Shown here: positions 1 to 8,346 of the stretch, one piece after another
Position numbering within the stretch: position 1 is the stretch's first letter
How the letters are laid out: every line of letters begins with the position of its first letter
Source of the DNA: an uncultured Gammaproteobacteria bacterium
GTDB lineage: Bacteria > Pseudomonadota > Gammaproteobacteria > Magnimaribacterales > Magnimaribacteraceae
Reading direction: 5' to 3'
Assembly (NCBI GenBank): GCA_913045055.1
Contig: CAJWPI010000004.1
Location: forward strand, 1 to 64,000
DNA length: 64,000 bases
The notes under the pieces: model-generated
Database searches by the model: none
What the model saw: the letters and a program-made list of their open reading frames with translations, nothing else
Told to the model about the DNA's origin: nothing
Translations under genes and position numbers: made by a program

Positions 1-473
1 CCTTGCAAATAAGATAGAGGATTAAATTCCCAAATTTCTTCGCCCGTCTCTGCATTAATAGCATTAACATGATTAAATTGAGAGGTTGTATACAAAACTC
101 CATTTATCATGATAGGGGTAGATGCATTTCTATTTGCTATTAAATTAGGATCTGAATCCATTAATTCTTCACTAGGAGCAACCCATCTCCATTCAATTGT
201 TAAATCAGAAAAGTTAGATGCTGATAATTTATCAGAATCTAAGTATCTAGAAGAAAATTGGTCAGAAGAATAATGTCTCCAATTTTTTTGTTGAGTTACA
301 GCTGGTGCTCCAGAAGAACTAACTATACAAGCATTTCCACTAGACAATGAAGTATTAGAAGCAGATGAGGGGGTTGCCAAGGAGAGTTCTTCTGTATTGT
401 CTCCTCCTCCGCCACCACCGCAATTAGCCAGTGTAAAAATAAAAATAATTATTAGACTTTGTCTTCTATTCAT
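1..473 (-). CDS. PQQ-dependent dehydrogenase-like lipoprotein, 5' part only
   Basis: The first 157 codons of a minus-strand gene that runs off the left edge of the window. The start ATG follows an AAGGA ribosome-binding site. The N-terminus is a lipoprotein signal (MNRRQSLII..., lipobox LANC) followed by a glycine run, so the product is expected to be lipid-anchored and to face the periplasm. A segment beginning WRHYSSDQFSSRY resembles the N-terminal blade of quinoprotein alcohol/glucose dehydrogenases, and INAETGEEIWEF matches the repeated tryptophan-docking motif of that eight-bladed propeller. Known family members oxidise alcohols or sugars with pyrroloquinoline quinone and pass electrons to quinone or cytochrome. 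The cofactor-binding and catalytic residues lie outside the window, so activity cannot be judged. It could also be a PQQ-repeat protein without catalysis. Confidence 0.75.
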   Translation of the reverse strand, partial: MNRRQSLIIIFIFTLANCGGGGGGDNTEELSLATPSSASNTSLSSGNACIVSSSGAPAVTQQKNWRHYSSDQFSSRYLDSDKLSASNFSDLTIEWRWVAPSEELMDSDPNLIANRNASTPIMINGVLYTTSQFNHVNAINAETGEEIWEFNPLSYLQ

Positions 474-505
474 TTAATCCTTTTTTATAAGAATAAATTA
501 ATTTC

Positions 506-595
506 TGGCGGAGAGAGAGGGATTCGAACCCTCGAAGGGGGTTAACCCTTACACGCTTTCCAAGCGAGCGCATTCAACCACTCTGCCACCTCTCC
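506..595 (-). tRNA. tRNA-Ser(GGA)
   Basis: A complete class II tRNA on the minus strand. The acceptor stem GGAGAGG pairs with TCTCTCC (one G-U pair), and the discriminator G and CCA are encoded. The anticodon loop TTGGAAA gives anticodon GGA, reading UCC/UCU serine codons. The long variable arm (AAGGG/CCCTT) is diagnostic of serine/leucine/tyrosine tRNAs, and the T arm GAGGG-TTCGAAT-CCCTC is perfect. The anticodon stem has one T-T mismatch (CTCGC/GCGTG), which is unusual but does not disturb the rest of the cloverleaf. Confidence 0.96.
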
Positions 596-603
596 AAAAG
601 ATA

Positions 604-630
604 TTTATAATTTTAAAGGAAGTAAGACAA
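604..630 (-). promoter_or_regulatory. Candidate promoter of tRNA-Ser
   Basis: On the minus strand TTGTCT (-35-like, 625-630) and TATAAA (-10-like, 604-609) are separated by 15 bases. The -10 ends 8 bases before the first base of the mature tRNA. The spacer is shorter than the usual 17, so the -35 is the weaker half. This is a by-eye sigma-70 match only. Confidence 0.4.
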
Positions 631-700
631 AAAGAAGAACTGTAAATAAAGTTGTAAAAGATTAATTTAATATCGTAGGATAAGGATTAAGGAGTTTACT

Positions 701-964
701 ATGAAAAAAATAACCTTATTTCTAACTATTCTTTTTACCTCAGGCTTCTTTTTAGCAGATGACACCGTCACTACTAGACTGGTTTTTGGGGACGACCCTA
801 GAGCTGGAATAATCCATGTTCTTTGCATAGAAGATTATAAATTTGCAATTTATCAAAATAGTAGAGTTGTAAGAACAGGAGAAGACTATTTAGGAGAAAG
901 CCAATCTTCAAGCATGGTACAAATTCTTGATGATAGAGGAAGAGGAATAAAGTGCACTGATTAG
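701..964 (+). CDS. Small secreted protein of unknown function
   Basis: An 87-residue protein with a clear signal peptide (MKKITLFLTILFTSGFFLA, cleavage expected just before DD) and a mature part of about 68 residues. AAGGAG sits seven bases before the ATG, which supports real translation. The mature part has two cysteines (LCIED and the near-terminal KCTD), possibly a periplasmic disulfide. I recognise no family. It converges on the MORN-repeat gene, only six bases away, and stands apart from other plus-strand genes, so it is probably transcribed alone. Confidence 0.7.
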   Translation: MKKITLFLTILFTSGFFLADDTVTTRLVFGDDPRAGIIHVLCIEDYKFAIYQNSRVVRTGEDYLGESQSSSMVQILDDRGRGIKCTD

Positions 965-970
965 TTAGAT

Positions 971-1549
971 CTATTCAGTATCTGAAAGGTTACTTACTTC
1001 TCTGCAAGTATCCTTCTCACATTCTACTCTTACACTTGTACTGTCAAGGTAAAGGAATACTCCTTTTCCATGCATCTGGTCTTTTTGGAATGAACCATAA
1101 TAACGGACTCCGTCTGTAAACGTGTAAAGACCTACTCCTTCTTTTTTGTCGTCTATAAATTGACCTACATAAAGATCACTCTCCCATTCAGAAACTTTAT
1201 GAGCATAGGAACCTTCTCCATGTCTCTTACCATTTTCCCAATCTCCCACGTAAACATCTCCATTCTTATAGGTATAAGTACCTTTACCGTCAGGGATATC
1301 TTTTTTCCATTCCCCAATATATCTATCCCCATTCTGATAAAAAAACACTCCATTGCCGTGGTATAAATTATCCTTCCAATCACCTGAATACATTTCACCT
1401 CCGTCATAAAGATAAGAACCAAAACAATCGTCCCATACCTCAGTGTGATCTTCGGGGCATAAAGGAAGGGAACTAAGCTTAGAAAAAGAGAGAAGTAGAA
1501 AACTACTGAAAAGTATTTTACTTGCCAATGTTTTTGAAACAAAAATCAT
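971..1549 (-). CDS. Secreted MORN-repeat protein
   Basis: 192 residues. The N-terminus is a signal peptide ending near KLSSLPLC, and the mature region carries at least four tandem MORN repeats of about 23 residues (for example GDWKDNLYHGNGVFFY, GEWKKDIPDGKGTYTY, GDWENGKRHGEGSYAH, GSFQKDQMHGKGVFLY). MORN repeats form an extended beta-hairpin array. In bacteria their function is mostly unknown, with roles suggested at membranes and in scaffolding. Cysteines occur before the repeats and in the tail (VECEKDTC). It is the last gene of the minus-strand run, three bases after the preceding lipoprotein gene. Confidence 0.85.
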   Translation of the reverse strand: MIFVSKTLASKILFSSFLLLSFSKLSSLPLCPEDHTEVWDDCFGSYLYDGGEMYSGDWKDNLYHGNGVFFYQNGDRYIGEWKKDIPDGKGTYTYKNGDVYVGDWENGKRHGEGSYAHKVSEWESDLYVGQFIDDKKEGVGLYTFTDGVRYYGSFQKDQMHGKGVFLYLDSTSVRVECEKDTCREVSNLSDTE

Positions 1550-1552
1550 AAC

Positions 1553-2641
1553 TTAACCCTCTTCTTCAAGATCAATATCATAGCTTACAACTCTATCGCC
1601 GTGAAAAGAACCCATCCAGAGTTTATTTCGTAAAGGTACTGCAACAGTTGCGACTCCCATTACAGTGTCTTTAAAAGATATCTTCATTACTTCAGAGAGA
1701 TCTGACTGCCTTAATTTAAAAATAGTAAAAGGTAAAGGGCATTGGATTACTGTTTCATCACAAAACATTAGATCTAAACCAGAAAAATCTTGTGTAGCAA
1801 CCCAAATAAAATCTTCAACTATGTGTGAGTTATCTGGTGATCCTGTACTGAGATGATGTGTTTCCACTTCGAGAGTCTCTAAATTAAATTTAGAGGTCTT
1901 ATAATCAAATACATAATTTATAAAAAGATTCTTTTCATCAAGGGAAAGCTCAATTCCATTGGGAAAGGATCCTTCAGTATTAGCTAACTTAGAGAAGCCA
2001 TTTAATTGATTCCACTCATAAACAAAACCAGTTTCAGGTTTGGTGAAGGAAATGAATAGTAATGTCCAATAAGATAAATCAATATCGTACATATGAGAAG
2101 CATAAAAAGAACCGTCTCTTTTTAATGCTAAATCATTAAAATAAGCCTTTTCTGGAGCTTGAGCACATCCCTTCCATTGCAACTCCCACAAAGAATCTCT
2201 TTTAATTAACTCAAACATTTCTATAGTCTCTTCTGGTAGATGGTTAACAATTCCAAGTTGGTATCGTCCATCAATTCTATTTGTAAAATCAATGCCATGA
2301 GGGGAAAACTCTAAAGATTCTCTCTTGCAATCTGAGTCCCCCCACTCAGATTCCCCAAGTGTTATATTGAGAGATTTTTTCTCACCGGTCTCAGTATCTA
2401 ATAAAGAAAGATTACCAAAAATTGTTTTTGGACTAATGGGGGTAATTGCACCAAATTCTGAAACTAGTAGATGCTTATTATCAGGCAACACAACAATATC
2501 TTCTGGGTTTTGAAAACCACAATATACCTGTAGAACGTCATCCGATTTACAGCCAATAATATTCTTAAATTTTCCTGAGCTGCAGTTAGAAAGAATTATG
2601 CAAGAAAACAATAGAAAAGAAATCTTTAATAAGGTCTGCAT
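1553..2641 (-). CDS. Lipoprotein with SMP-30/strictosidine synthase-like beta-propeller
   Basis: The reading frame is open from 2677, but the start at 2641 is preferred because it begins a clean lipoprotein signal (MQTLLKISFLLFSCIILSNC, lipobox LSNC) and lies right beside the queF stop. The mature protein resembles arylesterase/SMP-30-type six-bladed propellers: PEDIVVLPDNKHLLVSEFG near the N-terminus, FSPHGIDF, FPNGIELSLDEKNLFINY in the middle, and MGVATVAVPLRNKLWMGSFHGDRV at the end. These proteins are calcium-dependent lactonases or esterases, but the substrate is not predictable here. Expected location is the outer membrane facing the periplasm. Translation of queF and this gene is probably coupled. 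Confidence 0.7.
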   Translation of the reverse strand: MQTLLKISFLLFSCIILSNCSSGKFKNIIGCKSDDVLQVYCGFQNPEDIVVLPDNKHLLVSEFGAITPISPKTIFGNLSLLDTETGEKKSLNITLGESEWGDSDCKRESLEFSPHGIDFTNRIDGRYQLGIVNHLPEETIEMFELIKRDSLWELQWKGCAQAPEKAYFNDLALKRDGSFYASHMYDIDLSYWTLLFISFTKPETGFVYEWNQLNGFSKLANTEGSFPNGIELSLDEKNLFINYVFDYKTSKFNLETLEVETHHLSTGSPDNSHIVEDFIWVATQDFSGLDLMFCDETVIQCPLPFTIFKLRQSDLSEVMKISFKDTVMGVATVAVPLRNKLWMGSFHGDRVVSYDIDLEEEG

Positions 2642-2642
2642 A

Positions 2643-3455
2643 TCACTGTCTTTTGTCTCTGCAAACCATTCTATCAAAATCTTTGTGGGTAGATCTTAAT
2701 GGATTTATTTCTATTCCCCCTCTTCTTAAGTAATTAGCTTGAACTGTTAATTTTGGGAAATCACATCTTTTTAATAAATCACTAAATATCCTTTCTACGC
2801 AAACTTCATGAAAAGCCTGATAAGTTCTAAAAGACATAAGATATAAAAACAAACTTTTATGATCGAGTTGATTACCTTCGTAGCTTATATGAATAGAAGC
2901 CCAATCAGGTTGCTGAGATAAAGGACATAGACTACGAAAGGTTGTACAAGTCAAACTCTCTTCAACAACTTCGTTAGATGTTTGTAGTAGAAGTGAATTG
3001 GGAGTATTAAGGTTCATTTCTCCTTTAATTTCTAGGTTATCTATAACTAAAGAGTGAAGTAAGAAATCTCTAGGTTCATGAACTACTTCGATATTTACCT
3101 CTTCAAATAAGCATTTTTTTATATCATTACTTATTAAGTGTTGTATTTCTTTCTTTTCCCCTATACGTTCATTATTTAAGGAATTCAAATAAAGCTTAAG
3201 AGATTTTGATTCAATAAAGTTCTTTGTACTACACGGATAAGAAATATAAAGGATGCCGTTTCTTGGGACACCCTGTCTATTTAACCAAGATAATTCATAA
3301 GCCGTCCAAGAGTCCATACCATAAAAAGTGAGATCGTCTATATGTAGATTTGAATTCTTCCTGGTTTCTAATCTCTCTAATCCGCATAATAAGTTTGGAT
3401 CATAGGATGAAGGGGTTAGGGAATCATTCCTAAGTGGAGGTTTGGAACCTTTCAA
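2643..3455 (-). CDS. queF: NADPH-dependent 7-cyano-7-deazaguanine reductase QueF
   Basis: Reduces preQ0 to preQ1 with NADPH in queuosine biosynthesis. At 270 residues it has the long two-domain form found in Gammaproteobacteria. The substrate-binding ESKSLKLYLNSLN lies at residues 82-94, the catalytic cysteine at about Cys177 (RSLCPLSQQPDW), and AFHEVCVERIFSDLL at 214-228 carries the conserved FHE motif. The start codon is TTG, with AGGA about ten bases upstream and the permease stop just before it. No in-frame ATG precedes the conserved region. No other queuosine gene is in the window. Confidence 0.93.
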   Translation of the reverse strand: MKGSKPPLRNDSLTPSSYDPNLLCGLERLETRKNSNLHIDDLTFYGMDSWTAYELSWLNRQGVPRNGILYISYPCSTKNFIESKSLKLYLNSLNNERIGEKKEIQHLISNDIKKCLFEEVNIEVVHEPRDFLLHSLVIDNLEIKGEMNLNTPNSLLLQTSNEVVEESLTCTTFRSLCPLSQQPDWASIHISYEGNQLDHKSLFLYLMSFRTYQAFHEVCVERIFSDLLKRCDFPKLTVQANYLRRGGIEINPLRSTHKDFDRMVCRDKRQ

Positions 3456-3457
3456 TT

Positions 3458-4246
3458 TTAAGTCCTAATACCTTTACCTTTATTCAAAAACCACAGACTA
3501 AGACTGAATAAGATAATAATAAAAAATAGAATCATAAAAAGAGCAAACTGTATTGACATGTTCATTGAAACTAAATCAGAAGTTCCTAACACCCCTTGCC
3601 TTAAAGCGTTAACCATATAGAGAATTGGGTTAGCATAAGATACTGTCCTCCAGAAGTCTGGCAACATATTTATTGAATAAAAGATACCGCCTAAGTAACT
3701 TAGAGGAGTTAAAATAAACGTAGGGACGATTGATACATCATCAAAAGATTCAGCAAACAGCGCATTAAGAAACCCTCCTGTAGAAAACAAGATAGAAGTT
3801 AAAACGATAACTAATATAGTTAAAGGCCAGTTTTGTATATGTAATTCAGCAAAAGGTAAGGAAACCAAAGCAACTAGTACTGCAACAACTAATCCTCTTG
3901 CAACACCCCCTAGTACCCAGCCAGTTAAAATTACATAACTAGGGACTGGGGTAACCAAAAGTTCTTCTACGCTTTTTTGAAATTTAATACTAAAAAAAGA
4001 AGATAAAACATTTGAATAGGTGTTGTTTATTACTGACATCATTATCATCCCAGGAACCATCCATTGTAAAAAGTGGAACCCATTCATGTCGCCTATTCTT
4101 GAGCCAATAATTACACCTATTGTTACAAAATAAAGAATGATCATAATTGCAGGAGAAACAAGTGTTTGTAACCAAATTCTTGTAAATCGATGAATCTCCT
4201 TTCGTACAATAGTCAAAAGTGCATTTATTTGCTCCGAAAAAGTCAT
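3458..4246 (-). CDS. ABC-2 type transporter permease
   Basis: 262 residues with six predicted membrane segments, typical of the YadH/NodJ-type ABC-2 permeases. Conserved features include the central motif VEELLVTPVPSYVILTGW and the late segment LSYLGGIFYSINMLP, which matches the family pattern P-L-x-[FY]-x-[SG]-G-x-[FY]-[YF]-x2-x2-L-P. It overlaps the ATP-binding gene by four bases (ATGA) and forms a heteromeric exporter with it. Substrate unknown; relatives export polysaccharides, lipids or drugs. Inner membrane. Confidence 0.9.
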   Translation of the reverse strand: MTFSEQINALLTIVRKEIHRFTRIWLQTLVSPAIMIILYFVTIGVIIGSRIGDMNGFHFLQWMVPGMIMMSVINNTYSNVLSSFFSIKFQKSVEELLVTPVPSYVILTGWVLGGVARGLVVAVLVALVSLPFAELHIQNWPLTILVIVLTSILFSTGGFLNALFAESFDDVSIVPTFILTPLSYLGGIFYSINMLPDFWRTVSYANPILYMVNALRQGVLGTSDLVSMNMSIQFALFMILFFIIILFSLSLWFLNKGKGIRT

Positions 4247-5202
4247 TTTTCTTCTAATAAAGTTTCGTTATGGTTTTCTGTCTCTTCTTGTTCTTGGTCT
4301 ACAAGATTAATAAATAACTCCTCAAGTCTTCCGGTCTCATTTCTTAAACTCAGCACACCTACTCCAAGATTAGAAAGTTCATTAAATAAGGCATTTAATT
4401 CTTGATCCTTTCTGATTGTCACAGAAAGCTGCAGGGGATTTTGTAATTTACAATTAAAGTCTTTCATAGAAGGACTTTCTTTAAGAGGTCTATCAAGATC
4501 TAAAACAAATGTTTCCTTTTCTAACCTAGCTAGCAGCTCTTGCATGCTTGTATTCTCTATAATATCTCCCTTATCTATTATCGCTATATTTCTACAAAGT
4601 CTTTCTGCTTCTTCTAGATAATGAGTAGTTAATATAATAGTCACACCCTCTTCGTTCATTTCAGATAAGAAATCCCAAAGGGACCTTCTGAGTTCTATAT
4701 CTACACCAGCTGTAGGTTCATCTAAAATTAATAGTTTTGGCTTATTAACTAGAGCCTTTGCTACCATTACCCTTCTTTTCATACCTCCAGATAAAGTTCT
4801 AGCTTTTTCATTTCTTCTGTCCCATATATCAAGTCTTCTCATAAAATATTCAGCATTCTTTTTAGAATCTTTAAAATTTAAACCATGATATCCAGCTTGA
4901 TTTCTTACTATATCTCCTACAAGTTCAAATTGATTAAAGTTAACTTCCTGACCAACTACTCCTAATTGTTTTTTTGCCAAAGAATGGTTATCGTCTATAT
5001 CTATACCTAAAACTTTGATTTGCCCTGAAGTTTTGGTAACTAATGAGCTGATTACACCAATTGTAGTTGTTTTCCCAGCACCGTTAGGACCCAGAAGAGC
5101 AAAGAAATCTCCCTGTTCTACTTCTAAATCTATCCCCTTTAAAGCCTGCAAATCTCCCGGATAAGTTTTAACCAGATTTTTGATAGACAATGCGCTCTTC
5201 AT
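4243..5202 (-). CDS. ABC transporter ATP-binding protein
   Basis: 319 residues, the ATPase partner of the adjacent ABC-2 permease. The Walker A motif GPNGAGKTT lies near residue 40, the signature is LSGGMKRR, Walker B is LLILDEPTAGVD, and the H-loop is ILTTHYLEEAE. A C-terminal extension of about 90 residues follows the ATPase fold, as in the YadG/CcmA-like subgroup of exporters. It begins two bases after the preceding metallo-hydrolase gene and so belongs to the same transcript. The transported compound cannot be inferred. Confidence 0.93.
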   Translation of the reverse strand: MKSALSIKNLVKTYPGDLQALKGIDLEVEQGDFFALLGPNGAGKTTTIGVISSLVTKTSGQIKVLGIDIDDNHSLAKKQLGVVGQEVNFNQFELVGDIVRNQAGYHGLNFKDSKKNAEYFMRRLDIWDRRNEKARTLSGGMKRRVMVAKALVNKPKLLILDEPTAGVDIELRRSLWDFLSEMNEEGVTIILTTHYLEEAERLCRNIAIIDKGDIIENTSMQELLARLEKETFVLDLDRPLKESPSMKDFNCKLQNPLQLSVTIRKDQELNALFNELSNLGVGVLSLRNETGRLEELFINLVDQEQEETENHNETLLEEK

Positions 5203-5204
5203 AA

Positions 5205-6227
5205 TTATTTATCCAAATATTGAATCATACCTGGAAATGGGATTTTAAACCTTTCAGAAAGATCTTCTTCGGTAAGAAGAAGTTTTAATTCTTTAGAAGC
5301 TTGGGTTGGTCCATCAGTTCCAAGAGGGAAAGTACCGAAGTGCATGGCTATAGCTTTTTTAGCACCTAAAGCTCTGAAGGCGTCAATTGCTTCTGATGGT
5401 CCTAGATGGCTAGGTTTCATAAATTCTCTAGGTAGATAAGCCCCTATAGGTATTAAGGCTAAATCTGGGCTACCTATTTTTTTTCTAATCATCTCGAAAT
5501 GAGGTCCTTCAGCTGTATCTCCACTAAATAAAACAGAATTATTGCTAGATTGTATAAAAAAACCACCCCAAAGTGATTCATTCATATCGAACCTTCCGCG
5601 AAAAGACCAATGTTGAGCAGGAACAAAGAATATTTTAAGACCAGAAAAAGAAATAGACTTCCACCAATCTAACTCAATTAATCTATCTTTATCTATAAAT
5701 TTGAGATATCTAGAATTGCCCAATCCTACAATAAAGATCGGTTTAAACTTCTTTTCAATTTTTTTAAGGGTAGGTAAATCCATATGGTCAAAATGATTAT
5801 GACTAATGACTACAAAATCTATATCAGGAAGATCTTCGAATTTTAATCCCGGGTTATGGACCCTTGATGGTCCTAATCTTCCAAAAGGACCAGATCTTTT
5901 AGACCATATAGGATCAGTCAATATATTGGCACCATCAATTTTTAACAGAAAAGTAGCGTGATTAATAAAAATTAATTGATTCTCAGAAGTATTGAGAGTG
6001 GTGGGAGCTATTTGTTGAATTTCTCTCCATTCCCATTTTTCTTCAGAGGAAGAATTAAATCGCCAAGGTCTTAATTTTAAGAATGAGAATAAAGATTTTC
6101 TTTTCCCAGAAGGAGCTAAATTATGAAATTTATTACCGTCAAAATTATCACTTGGAGGTCCTTTATAAGAAGCGTGCATCAAAGTTGGTACTAAAAGAAG
6201 TAACGAGAGGAATAAAAAAAACCTCAT
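5205..6227 (-). CDS. Secreted metallo-beta-lactamase-fold hydrolase (NAPE-PLD/UlaG-like)
   Basis: 340 residues starting with a signal peptide (MRFFLFLSLLLLVPTLMHA). The zinc-binding signature SHNHFDHMD lies near residue 140, with downstream SGDTAEG and AMHFGTFPLG supplying further metal ligands. The domain order matches the N-acylphosphatidylethanolamine phospholipase D/RomA-like branch: WLGHATFL-type motif (here INHATFLLKIDG), TDPIWSKRSGP, then the HxHxDH block. Family members hydrolyse phospholipid or lactone substrates. Placement beside an ABC exporter and lipoprotein genes fits an envelope role, but the substrate is unknown. Confidence 0.87.
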   Translation of the reverse strand: MRFFLFLSLLLLVPTLMHASYKGPPSDNFDGNKFHNLAPSGKRKSLFSFLKLRPWRFNSSSEEKWEWREIQQIAPTTLNTSENQLIFINHATFLLKIDGANILTDPIWSKRSGPFGRLGPSRVHNPGLKFEDLPDIDFVVISHNHFDHMDLPTLKKIEKKFKPIFIVGLGNSRYLKFIDKDRLIELDWWKSISFSGLKIFFVPAQHWSFRGRFDMNESLWGGFFIQSSNNSVLFSGDTAEGPHFEMIRKKIGSPDLALIPIGAYLPREFMKPSHLGPSEAIDAFRALGAKKAIAMHFGTFPLGTDGPTQASKELKLLLTEEDLSERFKIPFPGMIQYLDK

Positions 6228-6242
6228 TATAGGATTCCAAGA

Positions 6243-7418
6243 TTATTTTCCCAGAAAACCCATGCCTTCTTCCAAACCTCTTAAAGTTAAAGGAAACATA
6301 TTATCTTCAATTAAACTTCTGGTAAGTTCTACTGAAGCACTATATTCCCAATGGTCTTGTGGTACAGGGTTAAGCCAAATAACTTTTTGATAAACGTCCA
6401 TTAATCTTTTCATCCATATTGCCCCAGCCTCTTCATTCCAATGTTCTATACTTCCTCCTGGGTTGGTTATCTCATACGGCGCCATAGTAGCGTCCCCAAT
6501 AAAGATTATCTTGTAATCTGAAGAATACTTATGAATAAGATCTTCTGTGTAAAGTCTTTCGTTTTGTCTTCTTCTATTATCTTTCCATACGGTCTCATAA
6601 ATAAAATTATGGAAATAGAAATATTCCAAATTCTTAAATTCGGTTTTACAAGCTGAAAACAATTCTTCACATATCTTGACATGAGGATCCATGGAGCCAC
6701 CCACATCAAAAAAAGCTAAAACTTTAACTGCATTTCTTTTTTCAGGTTTATATTTAATATCTAACATCCCTGCTTTTTTTGCAGTTGAACCAATAGTTCT
6801 ATCTAAATCAAATTCCTCTTCTGCGCTATCCCTGATCATTTTTCTTAATCTTCTAAGGGCTAGCTTGATGTTCCTAGTGCCTAACTCTACATTGTCATCT
6901 AAATTTCTAAATTCTCTTGCTTCCCAGACTTTTACAGCCTTTCCTTGCTTTCCTTCTCCGCCAACTCTAATGCCCTCGGGATGTTGTCCATCGTTACCAA
7001 AAGGTGAAGTTCCTCCGGTTCCTACCCATTTATTTCCACCTTCATGACGATCTTTTTGTTCTTCAATTCTTTTTTTAAATTCTTCAAGTAATTTTTCTAA
7101 TCCTCCTAAAGACTCTATTTCAGCAAGCTCTTCTTCAGTTAAGAATTTTTGAAATTCAGATTTTAACCAATCCTCAGGGATAAGCATTTCCAAGACATCA
7201 TCTATACTCTCAATTCCTTTAAAATAAATATCAAAAGCTCTATCAAATTTATCATAGTGCTTCTCATCCTTAACTAAAATGGCTCTACTTAAATAATAAA
7301 ACCCCTGCATATCAGCAAAAACAAGGTGTTTATCCAGAGCTGCATTAAGATCTAACAGTTCTCGTAGGGTGCAAGGAACGCCAGTAGATTTTAGTGTGTG
7401 GAAAAGAGATAAGAACAT
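6243..7418 (-). CDS. VWA-domain protein of the CoxE family, partner of MoxR
   Basis: 391 residues. The N-terminal half is alpha-helical and charged. The C-terminal part holds a von Willebrand A domain with a MIDAS signature DVGGS (FFDVGGSMDP, near residue 240) and a later IIFIGDATM. CoxE-type proteins work with MoxR AAA ATPases in metal-centre insertion or complex remodelling; in carbon monoxide dehydrogenase operons CoxD/CoxE mature the active site. The gene follows the MoxR gene by six bases, the classic pairing. No carbon monoxide dehydrogenase is in the window, so the client protein is unknown. Confidence 0.88.
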   Translation of the reverse strand: MFLSLFHTLKSTGVPCTLRELLDLNAALDKHLVFADMQGFYYLSRAILVKDEKHYDKFDRAFDIYFKGIESIDDVLEMLIPEDWLKSEFQKFLTEEELAEIESLGGLEKLLEEFKKRIEEQKDRHEGGNKWVGTGGTSPFGNDGQHPEGIRVGGEGKQGKAVKVWEAREFRNLDDNVELGTRNIKLALRRLRKMIRDSAEEEFDLDRTIGSTAKKAGMLDIKYKPEKRNAVKVLAFFDVGGSMDPHVKICEELFSACKTEFKNLEYFYFHNFIYETVWKDNRRRQNERLYTEDLIHKYSSDYKIIFIGDATMAPYEITNPGGSIEHWNEEAGAIWMKRLMDVYQKVIWLNPVPQDHWEYSASVELTRSLIEDNMFPLTLRGLEEGMGFLGK

Positions 7419-7424
7419 AACTAC

Positions 7425-8273
7425 CTAAGTATTACCCTCTCTTCTTGCCATAAATGCTAACCTTTCTAAAAGTTGGACATCTTGTTCATTTTTTATCAAT
7501 GCGCCGTAAAGAGGTGGAATAGCTTTATTGGGGTCTCTGTCTTTAAGAATTTCATCAGGAATATCATCGGCCATAAGAAGTTTTAGCCAGTCTATTAATT
7601 CTGATGTAGATGGTTTCTTTTTCATTCCAGGTACTTTTCTAATATCAAAAAATATATCCAAAGCTTCTTTTACTAGATTCTTTTTAATTTTTGGATGATG
7701 AACATTAACTATTTGCTGCATAGTTTCTCTATCAGGAAAGTTAATATAATGGAAGAAGCATCTTCTTAAGAAGGCATCAGGTAATTCTTTTTCATTATTA
7801 CTAGTTATGATCACTACAGGTCTTTTAAGCGCTTTTATAGTCTCTTTTGTTTCATAAACATAAAATTCCATTCTGTCTAATTCTTGGAGAAGGTCGTTTG
7901 GAAATTCAATGTCAGCTTTATCAATTTCATCTACTAAGAGGACTACCCTATCTTTAGCTGAAAAGGCTTCCCATAACTTACCTTTTTCAATGTAATTAGA
8001 TATATCCTTTACTCTCTCATCACCCAATTGTGAATCTCTTAATCTAGTTACAGCATCGTACTCATACAATCCTTGGCGTGCTTTTGTAGTCGATTTTATA
8101 TGCCATTCAATCAAAGGCATCTTTAAAGATGAAGCAACTTCATGAGCCAACATTGTTTTTCCTGTACCAGGCTCACCTTTAATTAGGAGTGGTCTCTCTA
8201 ACGATACTGAAGCATTAACCGCCATACTTAAATCTTCTGTAGAAATATACGAATCAGTCCCTTTAAATTTCAT
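7425..8273 (-). CDS. MoxR-family AAA+ ATPase
   Basis: 282 residues. Walker A GEPGTGKT at residues 33-40, Walker B VVLLVDEIDKAD, sensor 1 VIITSNNEKELPDAFLRRC. These define the MoxR/CoxD branch of AAA+ ATPases, which act as chaperones for metalloenzyme assembly together with a VWA protein. It is the first gene of an eight-gene minus-strand run ending at 971, with gaps of at most 15 bases. The thioesterase gene upstream is separated by 68 bases that contain a stem-loop, so a promoter in that gap is plausible. Confidence 0.92.
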   Translation of the reverse strand: MKFKGTDSYISTEDLSMAVNASVSLERPLLIKGEPGTGKTMLAHEVASSLKMPLIEWHIKSTTKARQGLYEYDAVTRLRDSQLGDERVKDISNYIEKGKLWEAFSAKDRVVLLVDEIDKADIEFPNDLLQELDRMEFYVYETKETIKALKRPVVIITSNNEKELPDAFLRRCFFHYINFPDRETMQQIVNVHHPKIKKNLVKEALDIFFDIRKVPGMKKKPSTSELIDWLKLLMADDIPDEILKDRDPNKAIPPLYGALIKNEQDVQLLERLAFMARREGNT

Positions 8274-8319
8274 AATTAATCCTATAAGTTATTTTTGGAG
8301 CGAAACTTTATCATAATGA

Positions 8320-8346
8320 ATTAGATACTCACTAATTGTATCTAAT
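8320..8346 (-). terminator. Stem-loop at the end of the thioesterase gene, weak terminator
   Basis: Perfect nine-base arms ATTAGATAC/GTATCTAAT around a nine-base loop, overlapping the stop codon of the thioesterase gene. The stem is AT-rich and no T-run follows on the minus strand, so intrinsic termination would be inefficient. It may instead protect the transcript end. Confidence 0.35.

Noticed and set aside
6691-7047. 118-codon plus-strand open frame inside the CoxE-like gene
   Set aside because: Antisense to a conserved protein, no ribosome-binding site and no recognisable domain.
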